Origin: Streptococcus viridans | Lineage (GTDB): Bacteria > Bacillota > Bacilli > Lactobacillales > Streptococcaceae | NCBI RefSeq assembly: GCF_900636365.1 | Contig: NZ_LR134266.1 | Span: forward strand, 1,005,501-1,069,500 | Length of the DNA: 64,000 nucleotides | Direction of reading: 5' to 3' | In this document: piece after piece, positions 1-9,057 of the stretch | How the letters are laid out: the number at the start of each line of letters is the position of its first letter | How positions within the stretch are numbered: the first letter of the stretch is position 1 | The notes under the pieces: generated by a model | Databases searched by the model: none | What the model saw: the letters and a program-made list of their open reading frames with translations, nothing else | Told to the model about the DNA's origin: nothing | Program-made: the position numbers and the translations under genes

Positions 1-743
1 CTGAGTCGAGCTGTTAAGTTGTTATCGAACAAATCATTGGCTAACTTTTCAGGTGACAATTCATTCTCTTCTTCCAGTTGGTTGAAAATTGCTGATTTGA
101 CCTTGGATTGGAACTGAAAATCATCTTGTTGGAAGTTCTCAGCAATCCGTTGGGCCGTTTTTTCGATTTCTTTGATCGATTTTTTAGGTGAAATCTTGGG
201 TTGCTCCTGGAGGAGATTCTCAGAGAAATAGTTCAAGAAAGTCCCATTGTACTTGATTCGTTTTTCAATCAAATGGTACTTGCGACTTTGAAGATTGATG
301 ACCAAGGCTTCATCGGCCCCCGTTCCAAAGCCAGGTAGATTGTTTTGCGTTAGCTTGATTGGGTTATCTACTTCTCCTCCAAGATGGGTCAAGGTTTCCC
401 GTAAGGCGATCCGAAGAAAGGCAAAATGATCCACCCCTTCTTTTGAGAATTGGATAAACACCAAGTCGTTGGTCTTTTGATTCTCAGAGACGACAAATTC
501 TTCTTTCCAGCGATTGGCTAAGACTACTGAAGTTTCTAGGAGATCATCCGTTATCATCTCAAGGAATGGATTGTCTTCCTCAAAAATGCCGGTTTTCGCC
601 TCATCGGAATAGACCCGCTCAATCTTTTTGCGCAAGTATTCCTCAATTTTGGGGGTGATATTCAGGAATTTGTCTGCCAGATAAATATCGGTATCATCTG
701 GGCTAAATTGATGAATGATGGCTTTTTTTACGTAAATATCCAT
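1..743 (-). CDS. Nucleoid-associated protein, NdpA/YejK-like (partial, 3' end outside window)
   Basis: The minus-strand frame opens at an ATG (741-743) and runs without a stop to the window edge, giving 247 residues. It starts MDIYVKKAIIHQF and continues with a mixed helix/strand sequence rich in Lys and Glu. This resembles the 37-kDa nucleoid-associated family (NdpA/YejK, PF04245), whose members bind the nucleoid; no catalytic motif is expected or seen. The start lies only 8 bases beyond the glyA stop, so it is probably the last or next gene of the glyA operon. The family call is by recognition of the N-terminal pattern only. The C-terminal end is not visible. Confidence 0.75.
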   Translation of the reverse strand, partial: MDIYVKKAIIHQFSPDDTDIYLADKFLNITPKIEEYLRKKIERVYSDEAKTGIFEEDNPFLEMITDDLLETSVVLANRWKEEFVVSENQKTNDLVFIQFSKEGVDHFAFLRIALRETLTHLGGEVDNPIKLTQNNLPGFGTGADEALVINLQSRKYHLIEKRIKYNGTFLNYFSENLLQEQPKISPKKSIKEIEKTAQRIAENFQQDDFQFQSKVKSAIFNQLEEENELSPEKLANDLFDNNLTARL

Positions 744-751
744 AAGATGGT

Positions 752-2008
752 TTAGTCCTCGTAAAGTGGGAAGGCATCTGTCAAGGCTTTGACTTGGTTC
801 CGCACTTCTTCTAATACAGCTGGGTTCTCTGCGTTTTTCAAGGTTTTGATCATCAGTTCAGCCACTGTACGGCTTTCCTCTACTCCAAAACCACGAGCGG
901 TGATGGCTGCTGCACCGATCCGAATCCCACTGGTCTTGAATGGCGACAAAGTTTCATAAGGAATGGAGTTCTTGTTGAGAGTAATATTGACTTCATCTAG
1001 CAAGTTTTGCGCCACTTTCCCATTTTCAACGACTTTCGTCACATCGACAAGGAAAAGGTGGTTCTCAGTTCCGCCTGAAATGACACGGAAATCAGGATCT
1101 TGTAAGAAGACATCCGCCATAGCCTGACTGTTTTTAATGACGTTCGCTGCATACTCTTTAAAGGCTGGATCCAGTGCTTCCTTGAAGGCTACTGCTTTAG
1201 CTGCGATGACATGCTCCAAAGGTCCTCCTTGAATACCAGGGAAGATAGCTGAATTGATCTTCTTAGCCAAGTCTTCATCATTGGTCAAAATCAAGCCACC
1301 ACGAGGGCCACGAAGGGTCTTGTGAGTGGTCGTGGTCGTGATATGGGCATAAGGAACTGGACTTGGATGAAGACCTGCTGCTACTAGACCAGCAATATGG
1401 GCCATGTCAACCATGAGCTTGGCTCCTACTGCATCCGCAATCTCACGGAATTTTGAGAAATCAATAATCTGAGAGTAGGCTGATGCACCAGCAACGATGA
1501 GTTTTGGCTTCACTTCTTGGGCTTGTTTTAAAATGGCGTCAAAATCCAAGAGTTCTGTTTCAGGATCCACGCTGTAGGATACAAAGTTGTAGGTTTGCCC
1601 TGAGAAGCTCACAGAGGCACCGTGAGTTAAATGTCCACCAGCAGCCAGATCCATACCCATAACAGTATCGCCAGGCTCAATCAAGGCCATATAGGCAGCG
1701 CAGTTGGCCTGACTTCCTGAATGCGGTTGAACATTAGCGTACTTAGCTCCAAAGATTTCTTTAGCGCGTTCGATGGCGAAGCTTTCAACCACATCGACCA
1801 CATCTGTCCCGCCGTAGTAACGACGACCAGGGTAGCCTTCGGCATATTTATTGGTCAGAATAGATCCTTGAGCAGCCATAACCGCCTTAGAGACGACATT
1901 CTCAGAAGCAATCAACTCAATATTGTTTTGCTGGCGCTCTTCTTCTTTGGCAATGGCATTCCATAGGTCAGCATCATAGGCTTTGTAATCTTCTTTGTCA
2001 AAAATCAT
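752..2008 (-). CDS. glyA: Serine hydroxymethyltransferase
   Basis: The 418-residue, full-length enzyme converts serine and tetrahydrofolate to glycine and 5,10-methylene-THF in the cytosol. The PLP-binding lysine is Lys230 in the conserved [15 protein letters not shown] segment, and the substrate/cofactor motif [10 protein letters not shown] (58-67) is present. It sits downstream of the GNAT gene with 12 bases between them, in the order tdk-prfA-prmC-YrdC-GNAT-glyA that is typical of streptococci, so it is probably cotranscribed. Nothing is missing or unusual. The methylene-THF it makes is the cofactor used by ThyA, encoded at 49.3 kb in this window. Confidence 0.97.
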   Translation of the reverse strand: MIFDKEDYKAYDADLWNAIAKEEERQQNNIELIASENVVSKAVMAAQGSILTNKYAEGYPGRRYYGGTDVVDVVESFAIERAKEIFGAKYANVQPHSGSQANCAAYMALIEPGDTVMGMDLAAGGHLTHGASVSFSGQTYNFVSYSVDPETELLDFDAILKQAQEVKPKLIVAGASAYSQIIDFSKFREIADAVGAKLMVDMAHIAGLVAAGLHPSPVPYAHITTTTTHKTLRGPRGGLILTNDEDLAKKINSAIFPGIQGGPLEHVIAAKAVAFKEALDPAFKEYAANVIKNSQAMADVFLQDPDFRVISGGTENHLFLVDVTKVVENGKVAQNLLDEVNITLNKNSIPYETLSPFKTSGIRIGAAAITARGFGVEESRTVAELMIKTLKNAENPAVLEEVRNQVKALTDAFPLYED

Positions 2009-2020
2009 AGATCTACTCCT

Positions 2021-2452
2021 TTAAAAAAATTTTATAAAACGTTTTTGTAGCTTATCAGAGCTATAACCGACATGCTCGTAAAAAGCATGAGCCTCAGTGC
2101 GGTAGTCAGCAGAGTTTAAGCGAATAAAAGCGTATCCTCTTCGTTTGGCTTCTTCTTCTAATCCTTGAAACAAAATTTTCCCGATGCCTTTCCCTTGCTG
2201 ATCAGGTAAAACAGCAAGAGCCAGAACATTAAAACCTGGATCCGAGTAAAGAGATTGGTAAACTTCTGCATGAACATAACCAAGCAGTTGCTGGGTCTCG
2301 CTATCTTCAAACCCGATGAAAAAATGGTGGGAATCTTGGATCAATTTAGCTAGTTGCTGGGCTGTTTTCTCAGTAGAAAAAGAGTAGCCTAATGCTTGCT
2401 CGTTAATCTGACTTAAAGACTCCACATCCGTTAATAAAAGGTTACGTAACAT
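2021..2452 (-). CDS. GNAT family N-acetyltransferase
   Basis: A 144-residue GNAT fold. The acetyl-CoA loop is QGKGIGKILFQGLEEEAKRRG, preceded by the usual strand NVLALAVLP. The C-terminal NSADYRTEAHAFYEHVGY matches the end of RimI-like enzymes. I chose ATG at 2450-2452 because AGGAGGAAGA lies just upstream; a longer frame to 2515 would overlap the YrdC gene and lack a ribosome site. The substrate is unknown. RimI-type N-terminal acetylation is possible given the neighbouring translation genes, but the sequence does not prove it. Confidence 0.85.
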   Translation of the reverse strand: MLRNLLLTDVESLSQINEQALGYSFSTEKTAQQLAKLIQDSHHFFIGFEDSETQQLLGYVHAEVYQSLYSDPGFNVLALAVLPDQQGKGIGKILFQGLEEEAKRRGYAFIRLNSADYRTEAHAFYEHVGYSSDKLQKRFIKFF

Positions 2453-2462
2453 CTTCTTCCTC

Positions 2463-3053
2463 CTAGAAAGGAATCTCTGGTACACGCTCAAGGATCTCCG
2501 AACGTGTAATGGCACCCTGACGCAAGATTCGGGCTTTAGAACCCGAAAGGTCTAGAATAGTTGAGTCTTGTCCAGTTAGAAAGCTATCGTCTTCAAGTCC
2601 TAAAACACCATGGCCAAGTTCCTTAAGAATTTGCTGGCACTGGGTTCCACTAGCTTTCCCAGATAGATTGGCAGAAGGTCCGATCAAGGGACCTGTTTTA
2701 CGAATTAATTCCAATGTTTTTGGATGGGCTGGCATCCGAAAGCCAACCGTAGCCATCCCAGAATTGATCCAGTTTGGCACTTCTTTATTAGCCTCAAGGA
2801 TAATGGTTAAGGGTCCTGGTAAAAAACTTGCAATTAATTTGGATAGGTAGGATGGTTGGTTTTTCGAATAAAATCGAATTTCTGCTTCGCTGGAAATATT
2901 TAAATTCATAGCCTTTTCACGAGGGCGTTGCTTTAGAGCATATACATGATCAACTGCTGCTTCATCCAGAGCCTTGGCAAAGAGGCCATAGACGGTTTCT
3001 GTTGGTAAGATAACTGCATGTCCAGCTTCTAATTCTTTCTCAAATAGATCCAT
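2463..3053 (-). CDS. L-threonylcarbamoyladenylate synthase, YrdC/TsaC type
   Basis: A 196-residue single YrdC domain. It should make threonylcarbamoyl-AMP from threonine, bicarbonate and ATP for the t6A37 modification of ANN-decoding tRNAs. Visible motifs are PTETVYGLFAKA near residue 17, KQRPREKAMNL around 40, and GPSANLSGKASGT at the substrate pocket. Many Firmicutes carry a longer Sua5 protein with a second C-terminal domain; this one lacks it, as is usual for streptococci. It overlaps the prmC stop by 14 bases and is followed after 10 bases by the GNAT gene, indicating translational coupling in the tdk operon. Confidence 0.92.
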   Translation of the reverse strand: MDLFEKELEAGHAVILPTETVYGLFAKALDEAAVDHVYALKQRPREKAMNLNISSEAEIRFYSKNQPSYLSKLIASFLPGPLTIILEANKEVPNWINSGMATVGFRMPAHPKTLELIRKTGPLIGPSANLSGKASGTQCQQILKELGHGVLGLEDDSFLTGQDSTILDLSGSKARILRQGAITRSEILERVPEIPF

Positions 3054-3876
3054 TGTCTACTACTACCATTCTATCTTGTCCAAATTGATCTTTCAGAACG
3101 CGAACGCGTTTGTTGGGAAATGCCTCTTGAAAGAGTTCTTTTACTTTAGCTCCTTGCTTATAGCCAATTTCTAGATAAACCTTTCCATCTGCTGTTAAAA
3201 CACTTGGTGTCTGCTTGGCAATCTTTTCGTAGATGGCATATCCATCACGATCCGCAAAAAGAGCTAAGTGGGGTTCAGAGGCTAGTACGTTTGCTCCGAC
3301 TTCTTCTACATCATCCCGAGAAATATAGGGTGGGTTGGACACAATCAGGTCATAAGGACCTGATAACTGATCCAAAACATCTGAAGACTTGAAGGAAACG
3401 ACTGCTCCTAACTGTTTGGCATTTTCTTGAGCCAGGGATAAAGCTTCTTCTGACACATCACTAGCTTGAACCTGCCAGTTAGGTCTAGCAAGAGCTAAAC
3501 TAATAGCAATGGCCCCACTACCAGTTCCGATATCTAGAACTCGTAAGGCTTCCTCATCGTTTTCCTCCAGTATGAGATCCACCAACTCCTCTGTCTCTGG
3601 TCGTGGGATCAGCACGCGCTTGTCAACTGTAAAAACATGGCCACAGAAGTCTGCACTGCCAATAATATACTGGGCAGGCACGTGATGTTTCAGCTGCTCA
3701 AAGATGGATTCAAGCAAGGCCTGGTCCTCTGCTTCCACTTCTTTTTGCAAGGCAAAGACAAAGTCTGTAAAGGTCCAGTTTTTTAAAGCTCGATACGCGA
3801 AGGAGAGGCTTTCTGCTTCCTCTCCAACGGCTATTAATGCTTCTTCATACTGAGCTAATAATAGTCCCAACAACAT
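3040..3876 (-). CDS. prmC: Peptide chain release factor N5-glutamine methyltransferase
   Basis: The 278-residue enzyme methylates the glutamine of the GGQ loop of release factors using S-adenosylmethionine. The SAM-binding motif DIGTGSGAIA is at about 115-124 and the signature NPPYIS begins at 181, holding the target glutamine in this family. An N-terminal helical substrate-binding region (1-75) precedes the Rossmann domain. Its start shares one base with the prfA stop, so enzyme and substrate are translationally coupled. Length is normal for the family and all key motifs are intact. Confidence 0.96.
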   Translation of the reverse strand: MLLGLLLAQYEEALIAVGEEAESLSFAYRALKNWTFTDFVFALQKEVEAEDQALLESIFEQLKHHVPAQYIIGSADFCGHVFTVDKRVLIPRPETEELVDLILEENDEEALRVLDIGTGSGAIAISLALARPNWQVQASDVSEEALSLAQENAKQLGAVVSFKSSDVLDQLSGPYDLIVSNPPYISRDDVEEVGANVLASEPHLALFADRDGYAIYEKIAKQTPSVLTADGKVYLEIGYKQGAKVKELFQEAFPNKRVRVLKDQFGQDRMVVVDNGSI

Positions 3877-4955
3877 TATTTGTTCAACTCTTCAAGTTTT
3901 TGTGTTTGGTCATACAAGACCAAAGCATCGACCACTTCGTCCAGTTTACCAGATAAGATAGTATCCAGTTTTTGAAGGGTCAAGCCAATCCGGTGATCGG
4001 TCACACGGTTTTGAGGGAAGTTATAAGTCCGGATCCGCTCTGAACGGTCACCAGTACCGATAGTGGACTTCCGCTCAGCGTCTTGCTCGTCTTGGGCAAT
4101 CTGAGCAAAGTGGTCAGCCACACGCGCACGGATGATCTTCATGGCTTTTTCACGGTTCTTCTGTTGGGTCCGTTCTTCCTGCATCTCTACTTTGATGTTG
4201 GTAGGCAAGTGGACGATACGAACGGCTGTTGCGACCTTGTTGACGTTCTGTCCACCCGCACCAGATGCGTGGTAGATGTCAATCCGAAGATCTTTTGGAT
4301 CGATATCATACTCAACTTCTTCGATTTCTGGCATGACCAGAACGGTTGCTGTAGAGGTATGGACACGACCTTGGCTTTCAGTCACAGGAACGCGTTGTAC
4401 CCGGTGGGCACCAGATTCATACTTGAGTTTCGAGTAGACTGATTGACCAGAGACCATGGCTACGACTTCTTTGATCCCGCCAACGCCATTGTAGGATGCT
4501 TCCATGACTTCAAAGCGCCAGCCTTGGCTTTCTGCGTATTTTTGGTACATCTGCAATAGATCACCAGCGAACAACTGGGCTTCGTCTCCTCCTGCTGCCC
4601 CACGGATTTCCAAGATAATATTCTTGTCATCGTTTGGATCTTTTGGAAGAAGTAAGATTTTCAGTTTTTCTTCGTATTCTTCTTTTTCAGCCTTAGCATC
4701 CTTAAGTTCTTGCTTGGCCATTTCTTCCAAATCAGCGTCTCCACCTGATTCTTTAATCATTTCTTCAGCATCGACGATATTTTGAAGGACTTGTTTGTAC
4801 TCACGGTAAGCTGTCACCGTGTCACGAGTGGAAGCCTCTTCTTTTGAAAGCTCCATAAAGTGTTTGGTATCAGAGACCACATCTGGGTCACTCAATAACT
4901 CTCCTAACTCTTCGTATCGGTCTTCTACAGCTTGTAGTTGATCATAGATATTCAT
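3876..4955 (-). CDS. prfA: Peptide chain release factor 1
   Basis: A 359-residue class I release factor for UAA/UAG. The catalytic GGQ is at 234-236 inside [10 protein letters not shown] and the codon-recognition PxT tripeptide is PVT at 190-192, which identifies RF1 rather than RF2 (SPF). The N-terminal coiled region (about 1-100) is normal. It lies 9 bases downstream of tdk and overlaps prmC, the enzyme that methylates Gln236. This tdk-prfA-prmC arrangement is widespread in Firmicutes. Confidence 0.98.
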   Translation of the reverse strand: MNIYDQLQAVEDRYEELGELLSDPDVVSDTKHFMELSKEEASTRDTVTAYREYKQVLQNIVDAEEMIKESGGDADLEEMAKQELKDAKAEKEEYEEKLKILLLPKDPNDDKNIILEIRGAAGGDEAQLFAGDLLQMYQKYAESQGWRFEVMEASYNGVGGIKEVVAMVSGQSVYSKLKYESGAHRVQRVPVTESQGRVHTSTATVLVMPEIEEVEYDIDPKDLRIDIYHASGAGGQNVNKVATAVRIVHLPTNIKVEMQEERTQQKNREKAMKIIRARVADHFAQIAQDEQDAERKSTIGTGDRSERIRTYNFPQNRVTDHRIGLTLQKLDTILSGKLDEVVDALVLYDQTQKLEELNK

Positions 4956-4964
4956 GTTTGCTCC

Positions 4965-5552
4965 TTAAGATTTCTTTTCTTGCTTAATATCTGGATTAAA
5001 ATAATGCTTGCGGCAAACCGAGATATAGGTCTCGTGTCCACCGATCTGGATCTGCTCTCCATCGTAGACGGGTTTTCCCGCTTGGGTACGCAAGACCATA
5101 GTCGCCTTGCGGGAACAGTATTGGCAGATAGTTTTGATCTCCTCAATCTTGTCCGCTAACAAGATGAGGTGTTTGGAACCTTCAAAGAGTTCATTTCGGA
5201 AATCATTTTTGAGGCCAAAAGCCATCACCGGCACATCCAGTTCATCAACAACCCTAGCCAAGTCATAGACATGGTGGCGTTTCAAAAACTGAGCTTCATC
5301 GATCAAGACACAATAGGGTTTCTCTTCCAAACTTTGGATATAACCGAAGATATCTGTCTCATCTTCAATGGCCATAGCTTCTCGTTTCATACCGATCCGG
5401 CTAGAAACTACTCCAACTCCATCTCGTGTATCGATTGCCGAGGTCATGATGACGACGCTCTTGCCTTGCTCTTCATAATTATGGGCCACCTTCAAGATTT
5501 CAATGGTTTTCCCTGAGTTCATGGTCCCATATTTATAATATAATTGTGCCAT
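4965..5552 (-). CDS. tdk: Thymidine kinase
   Basis: A 195-residue type II thymidine kinase that phosphorylates salvaged thymidine. The P-loop GTMNSGKT is at 9-16, the Walker-B-like segment VLIDEAQFL follows near 80-90, and zinc-site cysteines are present in [13 protein letters not shown] and in the C-terminal CRKHYF. The start is an ATG with GAAGGAAA before it. It is the first gene of the operon and has its own promoter (see 5588-5616). The C-terminal lysine-rich tail is unremarkable. Confidence 0.97.
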   Translation of the reverse strand: MAQLYYKYGTMNSGKTIEILKVAHNYEEQGKSVVIMTSAIDTRDGVGVVSSRIGMKREAMAIEDETDIFGYIQSLEEKPYCVLIDEAQFLKRHHVYDLARVVDELDVPVMAFGLKNDFRNELFEGSKHLILLADKIEEIKTICQYCSRKATMVLRTQAGKPVYDGEQIQIGGHETYISVCRKHYFNPDIKQEKKS

Positions 5553-5587
5553 TTTCCTTCTGTTCTCTCTAAAATGTGTTTCATTAT

Positions 5588-5616
5588 ATTATAACACGGG
5601 CAGTAAATTAGGGCAA
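5588..5616 (-). promoter_or_regulatory. Promoter of the tdk-glyA operon
   Basis: On the minus strand TTGCCC is followed by a 17-base spacer and TATAAT, about 35 bases before the tdk start codon. A second overlapping TATAAT-like hexamer sits 5 bases further downstream. Spacing is ideal for the housekeeping sigma factor. Confidence 0.7.
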
Positions 5617-5740
5617 CTTATAGAGAGGTTCACCATTGGATGATGGACTATGGACGTAGAGTTCTACGAAGCCTTGTTTTTCCTGTTTGCACTAGCAAAA
5701 ATTTCACTCTGTTGCCACTTCATTTTTGTTATTTGAGAAT

Positions 5741-5803
5741 AAAAAAAGCGTCTATCATTTCCCTGACAAAATGACAAACGCATAGTGAGAGACCACTTCT
5801 CAC
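5741..5803 (-). ncRNA. Candidate two-hairpin small RNA (about 62 nt)
   Basis: A sigma-A-like promoter (5810-5838) predicts a transcript starting near 5803. The first hairpin has stem GTGAGA/TCTCAC (5785-5790 with 5798-5803) and a 7-base loop. The second hairpin pairs ACGC/GCGT and AAATGA/TCATTT (5748-5781) and is followed by seven U residues, the layout of an intrinsic terminator. There is no reading frame between them. The transcript would end upstream of the tdk promoter. I do not recognise it as one of the pneumococcal csRNAs, because their CiaR repeats are absent. Confidence 0.5.
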
Positions 5804-5809
5804 AAATTA

Positions 5810-5838
5810 ATTATACCATAATAAGTGAAGTTATGTAA
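5810..5838 (-). promoter_or_regulatory. Promoter of the candidate small RNA
   Basis: Reading the minus strand, TTACAT, a 17-base spacer and TATAAT. It is followed about 7 bases later by the first hairpin of the candidate small RNA. No coding start follows before the terminator-like hairpin. Confidence 0.5.
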
Positions 5839-5971
5839 GTAGGTAGTACTAAATATTGGTAAAAAATTTTTATATGGTTATTAAACTTATACTCGCAACA
5901 TCTACATAGACTCCTCCTTTTCATATAAAATGTGATAAAATAAGGTTAAGATTTATAAAGGAGGTGGCGCA

Positions 5972-6154
5972 ATGCCATTTGTACGTATTGATTTATTCGA
6001 AGGGCGCACCTTGGAGCAAAAGAAAGCTTTGGCCAAGGAAGTAACCGAGGCTGTCGTTCGGAATACAGGTGCTCCGCAATCTGCTGTTCATGTCATTATC
6101 AATGATATGCCTGAAGGAACCTACTTCCCTCAAGGTGAAATGCGCACTAAATAA
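5972..6154 (+). CDS. 4-oxalocrotonate tautomerase family protein
   Basis: A 60-residue protein beginning MPFVRIDLFEGR. After removal of Met, Pro1 is the general base of the tautomerase superfamily, and the Arg residues expected in DmpI/XylH-like enzymes are present around 12 and 38-40. The length matches the short, hexamer-forming 4-OT class. The ribosome site AAAGGAGGTGG is strong. The physiological substrate in streptococci is unknown, so this is a fold-level call. The stop codon is followed immediately by the 179-bp repeat, whose hairpins probably end the transcript. Confidence 0.9.
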   Translation: MPFVRIDLFEGRTLEQKKALAKEVTEAVVRNTGAPQSAVHVIINDMPEGTYFPQGEMRTK

Positions 6155-6333
6155 GAGAGTGGGACAGAAATCGGTAATTCGTTAGAATTCGATTTCGTTG
6201 TCCCACCTCCGCACAGTTGAGTAGGGCTGTAAAAGCTGATGAAATCAGCGTAGGAGAGCCCACTCAACCACTGCGTTTTGCTCGATAATCCAAAGATAAT
6301 TGAGAGGCTAGGACTTTTGTCCCAGCCTCTTTT
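6155..6333 (+). repeat. 179-bp three-hairpin intergenic repeat, copy 1
   Basis: Near-identical to copies at 57089-57267 and 63386-63564. It contains an outer hairpin GTGGGACAG...TTGTCCCAC, a long central hairpin with stem GTTGAGT...ACTCAAC, and a terminal hairpin GAGGCTAGGAC...GTCCCAGCCTC followed by TTTT. It fills the whole gap between convergent genes, from the tautomerase stop to the MATE stop (6332-6334), and is placed to serve as a bidirectional terminator. Confidence 0.85.
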
Positions 6334-7678
6334 AGGAATTTTGGTATTTCTTTTGTATCTGCCATAGTCGAAGTTGGTAGCAGATTCCACTCACGACAAG
6401 GCTAGAAATGAGGCCAATCCAATAAGCATAGGGACCGAGGTCAGTCACATGATCAAAGAAAATCCCTAGAGGAATAGAGATACTCCAATAACTAAAGACT
6501 CCTAATAAGAAAGGAACGGTTGTATCCTTATAGCCTCGCAAAATTCCTTGTAGGGGGGCTGCAAAGGTATCGGCTACTTGGAAAAAGAGACTAAAGGTCA
6601 TGAATATAGCTGTTTGCTGAACAAAGATTGGATCCTTGCCATACAATCCAGCCAGTTGGTAGCGGAATGTATATAGAAAGACAAGGGTAATAATCGCAAA
6701 GCCAAAGGCTGTCAATCGTCCCAAACGGCAATATTGTTTCACTACCTCCGGTCTTCCGGCTCCTAGTTCGTAAGATACAATAATGGCCATGGTGCTTGAG
6801 ATACTAACTGGGAAAGCATACATCATGTTTGAAAAGTTCATAGCAGATTGGTGACTAGCAATGGTGAGTGATGGGAATTTTGCCATGAGCAGTCCAACAA
6901 GTGAGAAGATGATGACTTCAGCAAAAACAATTCCCCCGATTGGAAGGCCAAGGTGCAATACTTCTTTGACCCCTTTAAGATCATAAGGTTGTGGCTTCCA
7001 CAATTGATAAGGAGTTACCTTGGGATGCTTGCATAAGATCAAAACTGCAATAATTAGTAGAACCCAGTAGGCCAGAGAGGTCCCCAGGCCTGCTCCTGCT
7101 CCTCCCATCTCTGGAACACCAAAGGCTCCATAGATAAGGACATAGTTAAAACAGGCATTCAAAGGCAAGAGCAAGAGCATTAAGTACATCGATAGACGCG
7201 TCATTCCCAACGTATCCAGGAAGGTTCGCACGATACTAAAGAGCAACAAGGGTAGGATTCCTAAAGAAAGGAAATATAAGTAGCGAATGGCTATCTGAGC
7301 AACAACATCTTCTAAGCCGATCTGCTTGAGTATGATTGGTGCAATCCCCCAGACAAAGCCTATTAAGAGAACAGCCATACCAAATGACATATAAAGAAAT
7401 TGATAAAAATCGCCAGCAATCCGTTCTTTGTCTCCCTTGCCTAGGTGATGCCCGACAATCGGCGTTAGGGCAGAGACAATTCCTGTCAGGAAAGTAAAAA
7501 AGGGATTCCATAGACTCGTAGCCGTAGAAACACCAGCCAAATCAAGGGTACGATACTGACCAGTCATGGCCGTATCCACAAAACTAGCAGAGTAGTTGGC
7601 GAGTTGATAGACCAGGAGAGGGATAAATAGACTGATAAACAAGCGTAAGCGCTCTTTAAAATGATGGGTTAGATACAT
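6332..7678 (-). CDS. MATE family multidrug efflux transporter
   Basis: A 448-residue integral membrane protein with about 12 hydrophobic segments in two related halves. Features typical of the NorM/DinF family are NYSASFVDTAMTGQY near residue 26 and the second-half repeat FAAPLQGILRGYKDTTVP. It should export cationic drugs using a Na+ or H+ gradient. The stop codon falls in the last bases of repeat copy 1. Its upstream gap holds the pbuX terminator; the ribosome site is weak (GAAGAGAG). The substrate cannot be inferred. Confidence 0.9.
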   Translation of the reverse strand: MYLTHHFKERLRLFISLFIPLLVYQLANYSASFVDTAMTGQYRTLDLAGVSTATSLWNPFFTFLTGIVSALTPIVGHHLGKGDKERIAGDFYQFLYMSFGMAVLLIGFVWGIAPIILKQIGLEDVVAQIAIRYLYFLSLGILPLLLFSIVRTFLDTLGMTRLSMYLMLLLLPLNACFNYVLIYGAFGVPEMGGAGAGLGTSLAYWVLLIIAVLILCKHPKVTPYQLWKPQPYDLKGVKEVLHLGLPIGGIVFAEVIIFSLVGLLMAKFPSLTIASHQSAMNFSNMMYAFPVSISSTMAIIVSYELGAGRPEVVKQYCRLGRLTAFGFAIITLVFLYTFRYQLAGLYGKDPIFVQQTAIFMTFSLFFQVADTFAAPLQGILRGYKDTTVPFLLGVFSYWSISIPLGIFFDHVTDLGPYAYWIGLISSLVVSGICYQLRLWQIQKKYQNS

Positions 7679-7754
7679 GGTAGGACTCTCTTCTTATCAT
7701 GGTGAAATTTTCTCTTACCACTCTACTATATGTCTCCTTAAATGTCAAAAAAAT

Positions 7755-7791
7755 TAAAAAACTGAAGATCTAACGGATCCTCAGTTTTTTT
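7755..7791 (-). terminator. Terminator downstream of xpt-pbuX
   Basis: An imperfect stem ACTGA-GATC / GATC-TCAGT (7761-7781) has A and T tracts on both sides, so it can act in either direction. It lies just beyond the pbuX stop. Confidence 0.7.
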
Positions 7792-7794
7792 AGA

Positions 7795-9057
7795 TTATTT
7801 TTTATTGCGGTTCAAGATGGCGTTCAGAATGATAGCCAAGACGCTGGCAACAACAATTCCGTTTGCAAAGAACATTTTAAAGGCACTTGGTAGGCCATTA
7901 AAGAGGGTGCTGTTGTTCAATCCTACCCCTGCTGCGATCGATACAGCTGCGATGAGGAAATTGTGCTCATTGTGCTCAAAATCAACACGCGCAAGGATCT
8001 GCATCCCTTGAATAGACACAAAACCAAACATGACTAGCATAGCTCCCCCAAGTACTGGACTTGGAATGATTTGCGCCAAAGCTCCAAACTTAGGAAGGAG
8101 ACCAAGGAGAACGAGGAAACCAGCCGCGTAGTAGATTGGAAGACGGGTCTTGATACCAGACAATTTCACCAAGCCGACATTTTGTGAGAATCCAGTGTAT
8201 GGGAAGGTGTTGAAGATACCACCGAGAAGGACGGCCAATCCTTCAGCACGGTAGCCATTACGAAGGCGCGTGCTATCAATTGGATCTTTTGTAATATCTG
8301 AAAGGGCAAGATAGACACCAGTTGATTCGACCATGGAAACAGTTGCGATGATACACATCATGACAATTGAAGTAATTTCAAACTTAGGAGCTCCAAAGAA
8401 GAATGGCGTCGGAACGTGAACAACTGGAGCTTGTGCTACAGGTGCGAAGTCCACCAAGCCCATTGAAGCTGCGATGGCTGTCCCAACAATCAACCCAATC
8501 AAAATAGAGATGGATTTGATAAAGCCAGTTGTATAGATGTTGACCACCAGAATGATGAGAATGGTAATCACGGCCAAGATCAGACTTTGAACTGTTGGTT
8601 CTTCAGCATTGTTCCCCATATTCCCAATCGCTACTGGAATCAAGGTCAAACCAATAGTCGTAATGACAGAACCCGTCACAATGGATGGGAAAAGGTTAGC
8701 GATTTTAGAGAAGAAACCTGAAACCAGAACCACATAAATCCCGGAAACAATCAAGGCACCAAACATGGCACCACTACCATGACTAGCTCCAATCATGCTG
8801 AGAGGTGCCACAGACTGGAAGGCTACCCCAAGAACGACCGGAAGACCAATCCCGAAGTATTTGTTTAATTGCAATTGCAAGAAAGTGGCTACCCCACACA
8901 TAAAGATATCTGTAGAGATGAGATAGGTCAATTGATGGGCATTATAACCCAAAGCACCTGCAATCATGATCGGTACTAAAATAGAGCCCGAATACATAGC
9001 CAATAGGTGCTGCAAGCCTAGAATGGCCGCCTGTGAATGGTTTTCTTGTTTTTGCAT
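7795..9057 (-). CDS. pbuX: Xanthine permease (NCS2 family)
   Basis: A 420-residue NCS2 nucleobase:cation symporter with about 14 membrane segments. It opens with HSQAAILGLQHLLAMYSGSI, the hallmark N-terminus, and carries the NCS2 motif region QNVGLVKLSGIKTR. It shares one base with the xpt stop codon, so uptake and salvage of xanthine are coupled. Control is expected from the purine riboswitch upstream of xpt. The specificity call rests on the xpt partner; close paralogues take uracil or guanine. Confidence 0.92.
   Translation of the reverse strand: MQKQENHSQAAILGLQHLLAMYSGSILVPIMIAGALGYNAHQLTYLISTDIFMCGVATFLQLQLNKYFGIGLPVVLGVAFQSVAPLSMIGASHGSGAMFGALIVSGIYVVLVSGFFSKIANLFPSIVTGSVITTIGLTLIPVAIGNMGNNAEEPTVQSLILAVITILIILVVNIYTTGFIKSISILIGLIVGTAIAASMGLVDFAPVAQAPVVHVPTPFFFGAPKFEITSIVMMCIIATVSMVESTGVYLALSDITKDPIDSTRLRNGYRAEGLAVLLGGIFNTFPYTGFSQNVGLVKLSGIKTRLPIYYAAGFLVLLGLLPKFGALAQIIPSPVLGGAMLVMFGFVSIQGMQILARVDFEHNEHNFLIAAVSIAAGVGLNNSTLFNGLPSAFKMFFANGIVVASVLAIILNAILNRNKK

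Noticed and set aside
5641-5740. Possible gene fragment between tdk promoter and the small RNA
   Set aside because: No frame of useful length and no similarity recognised.
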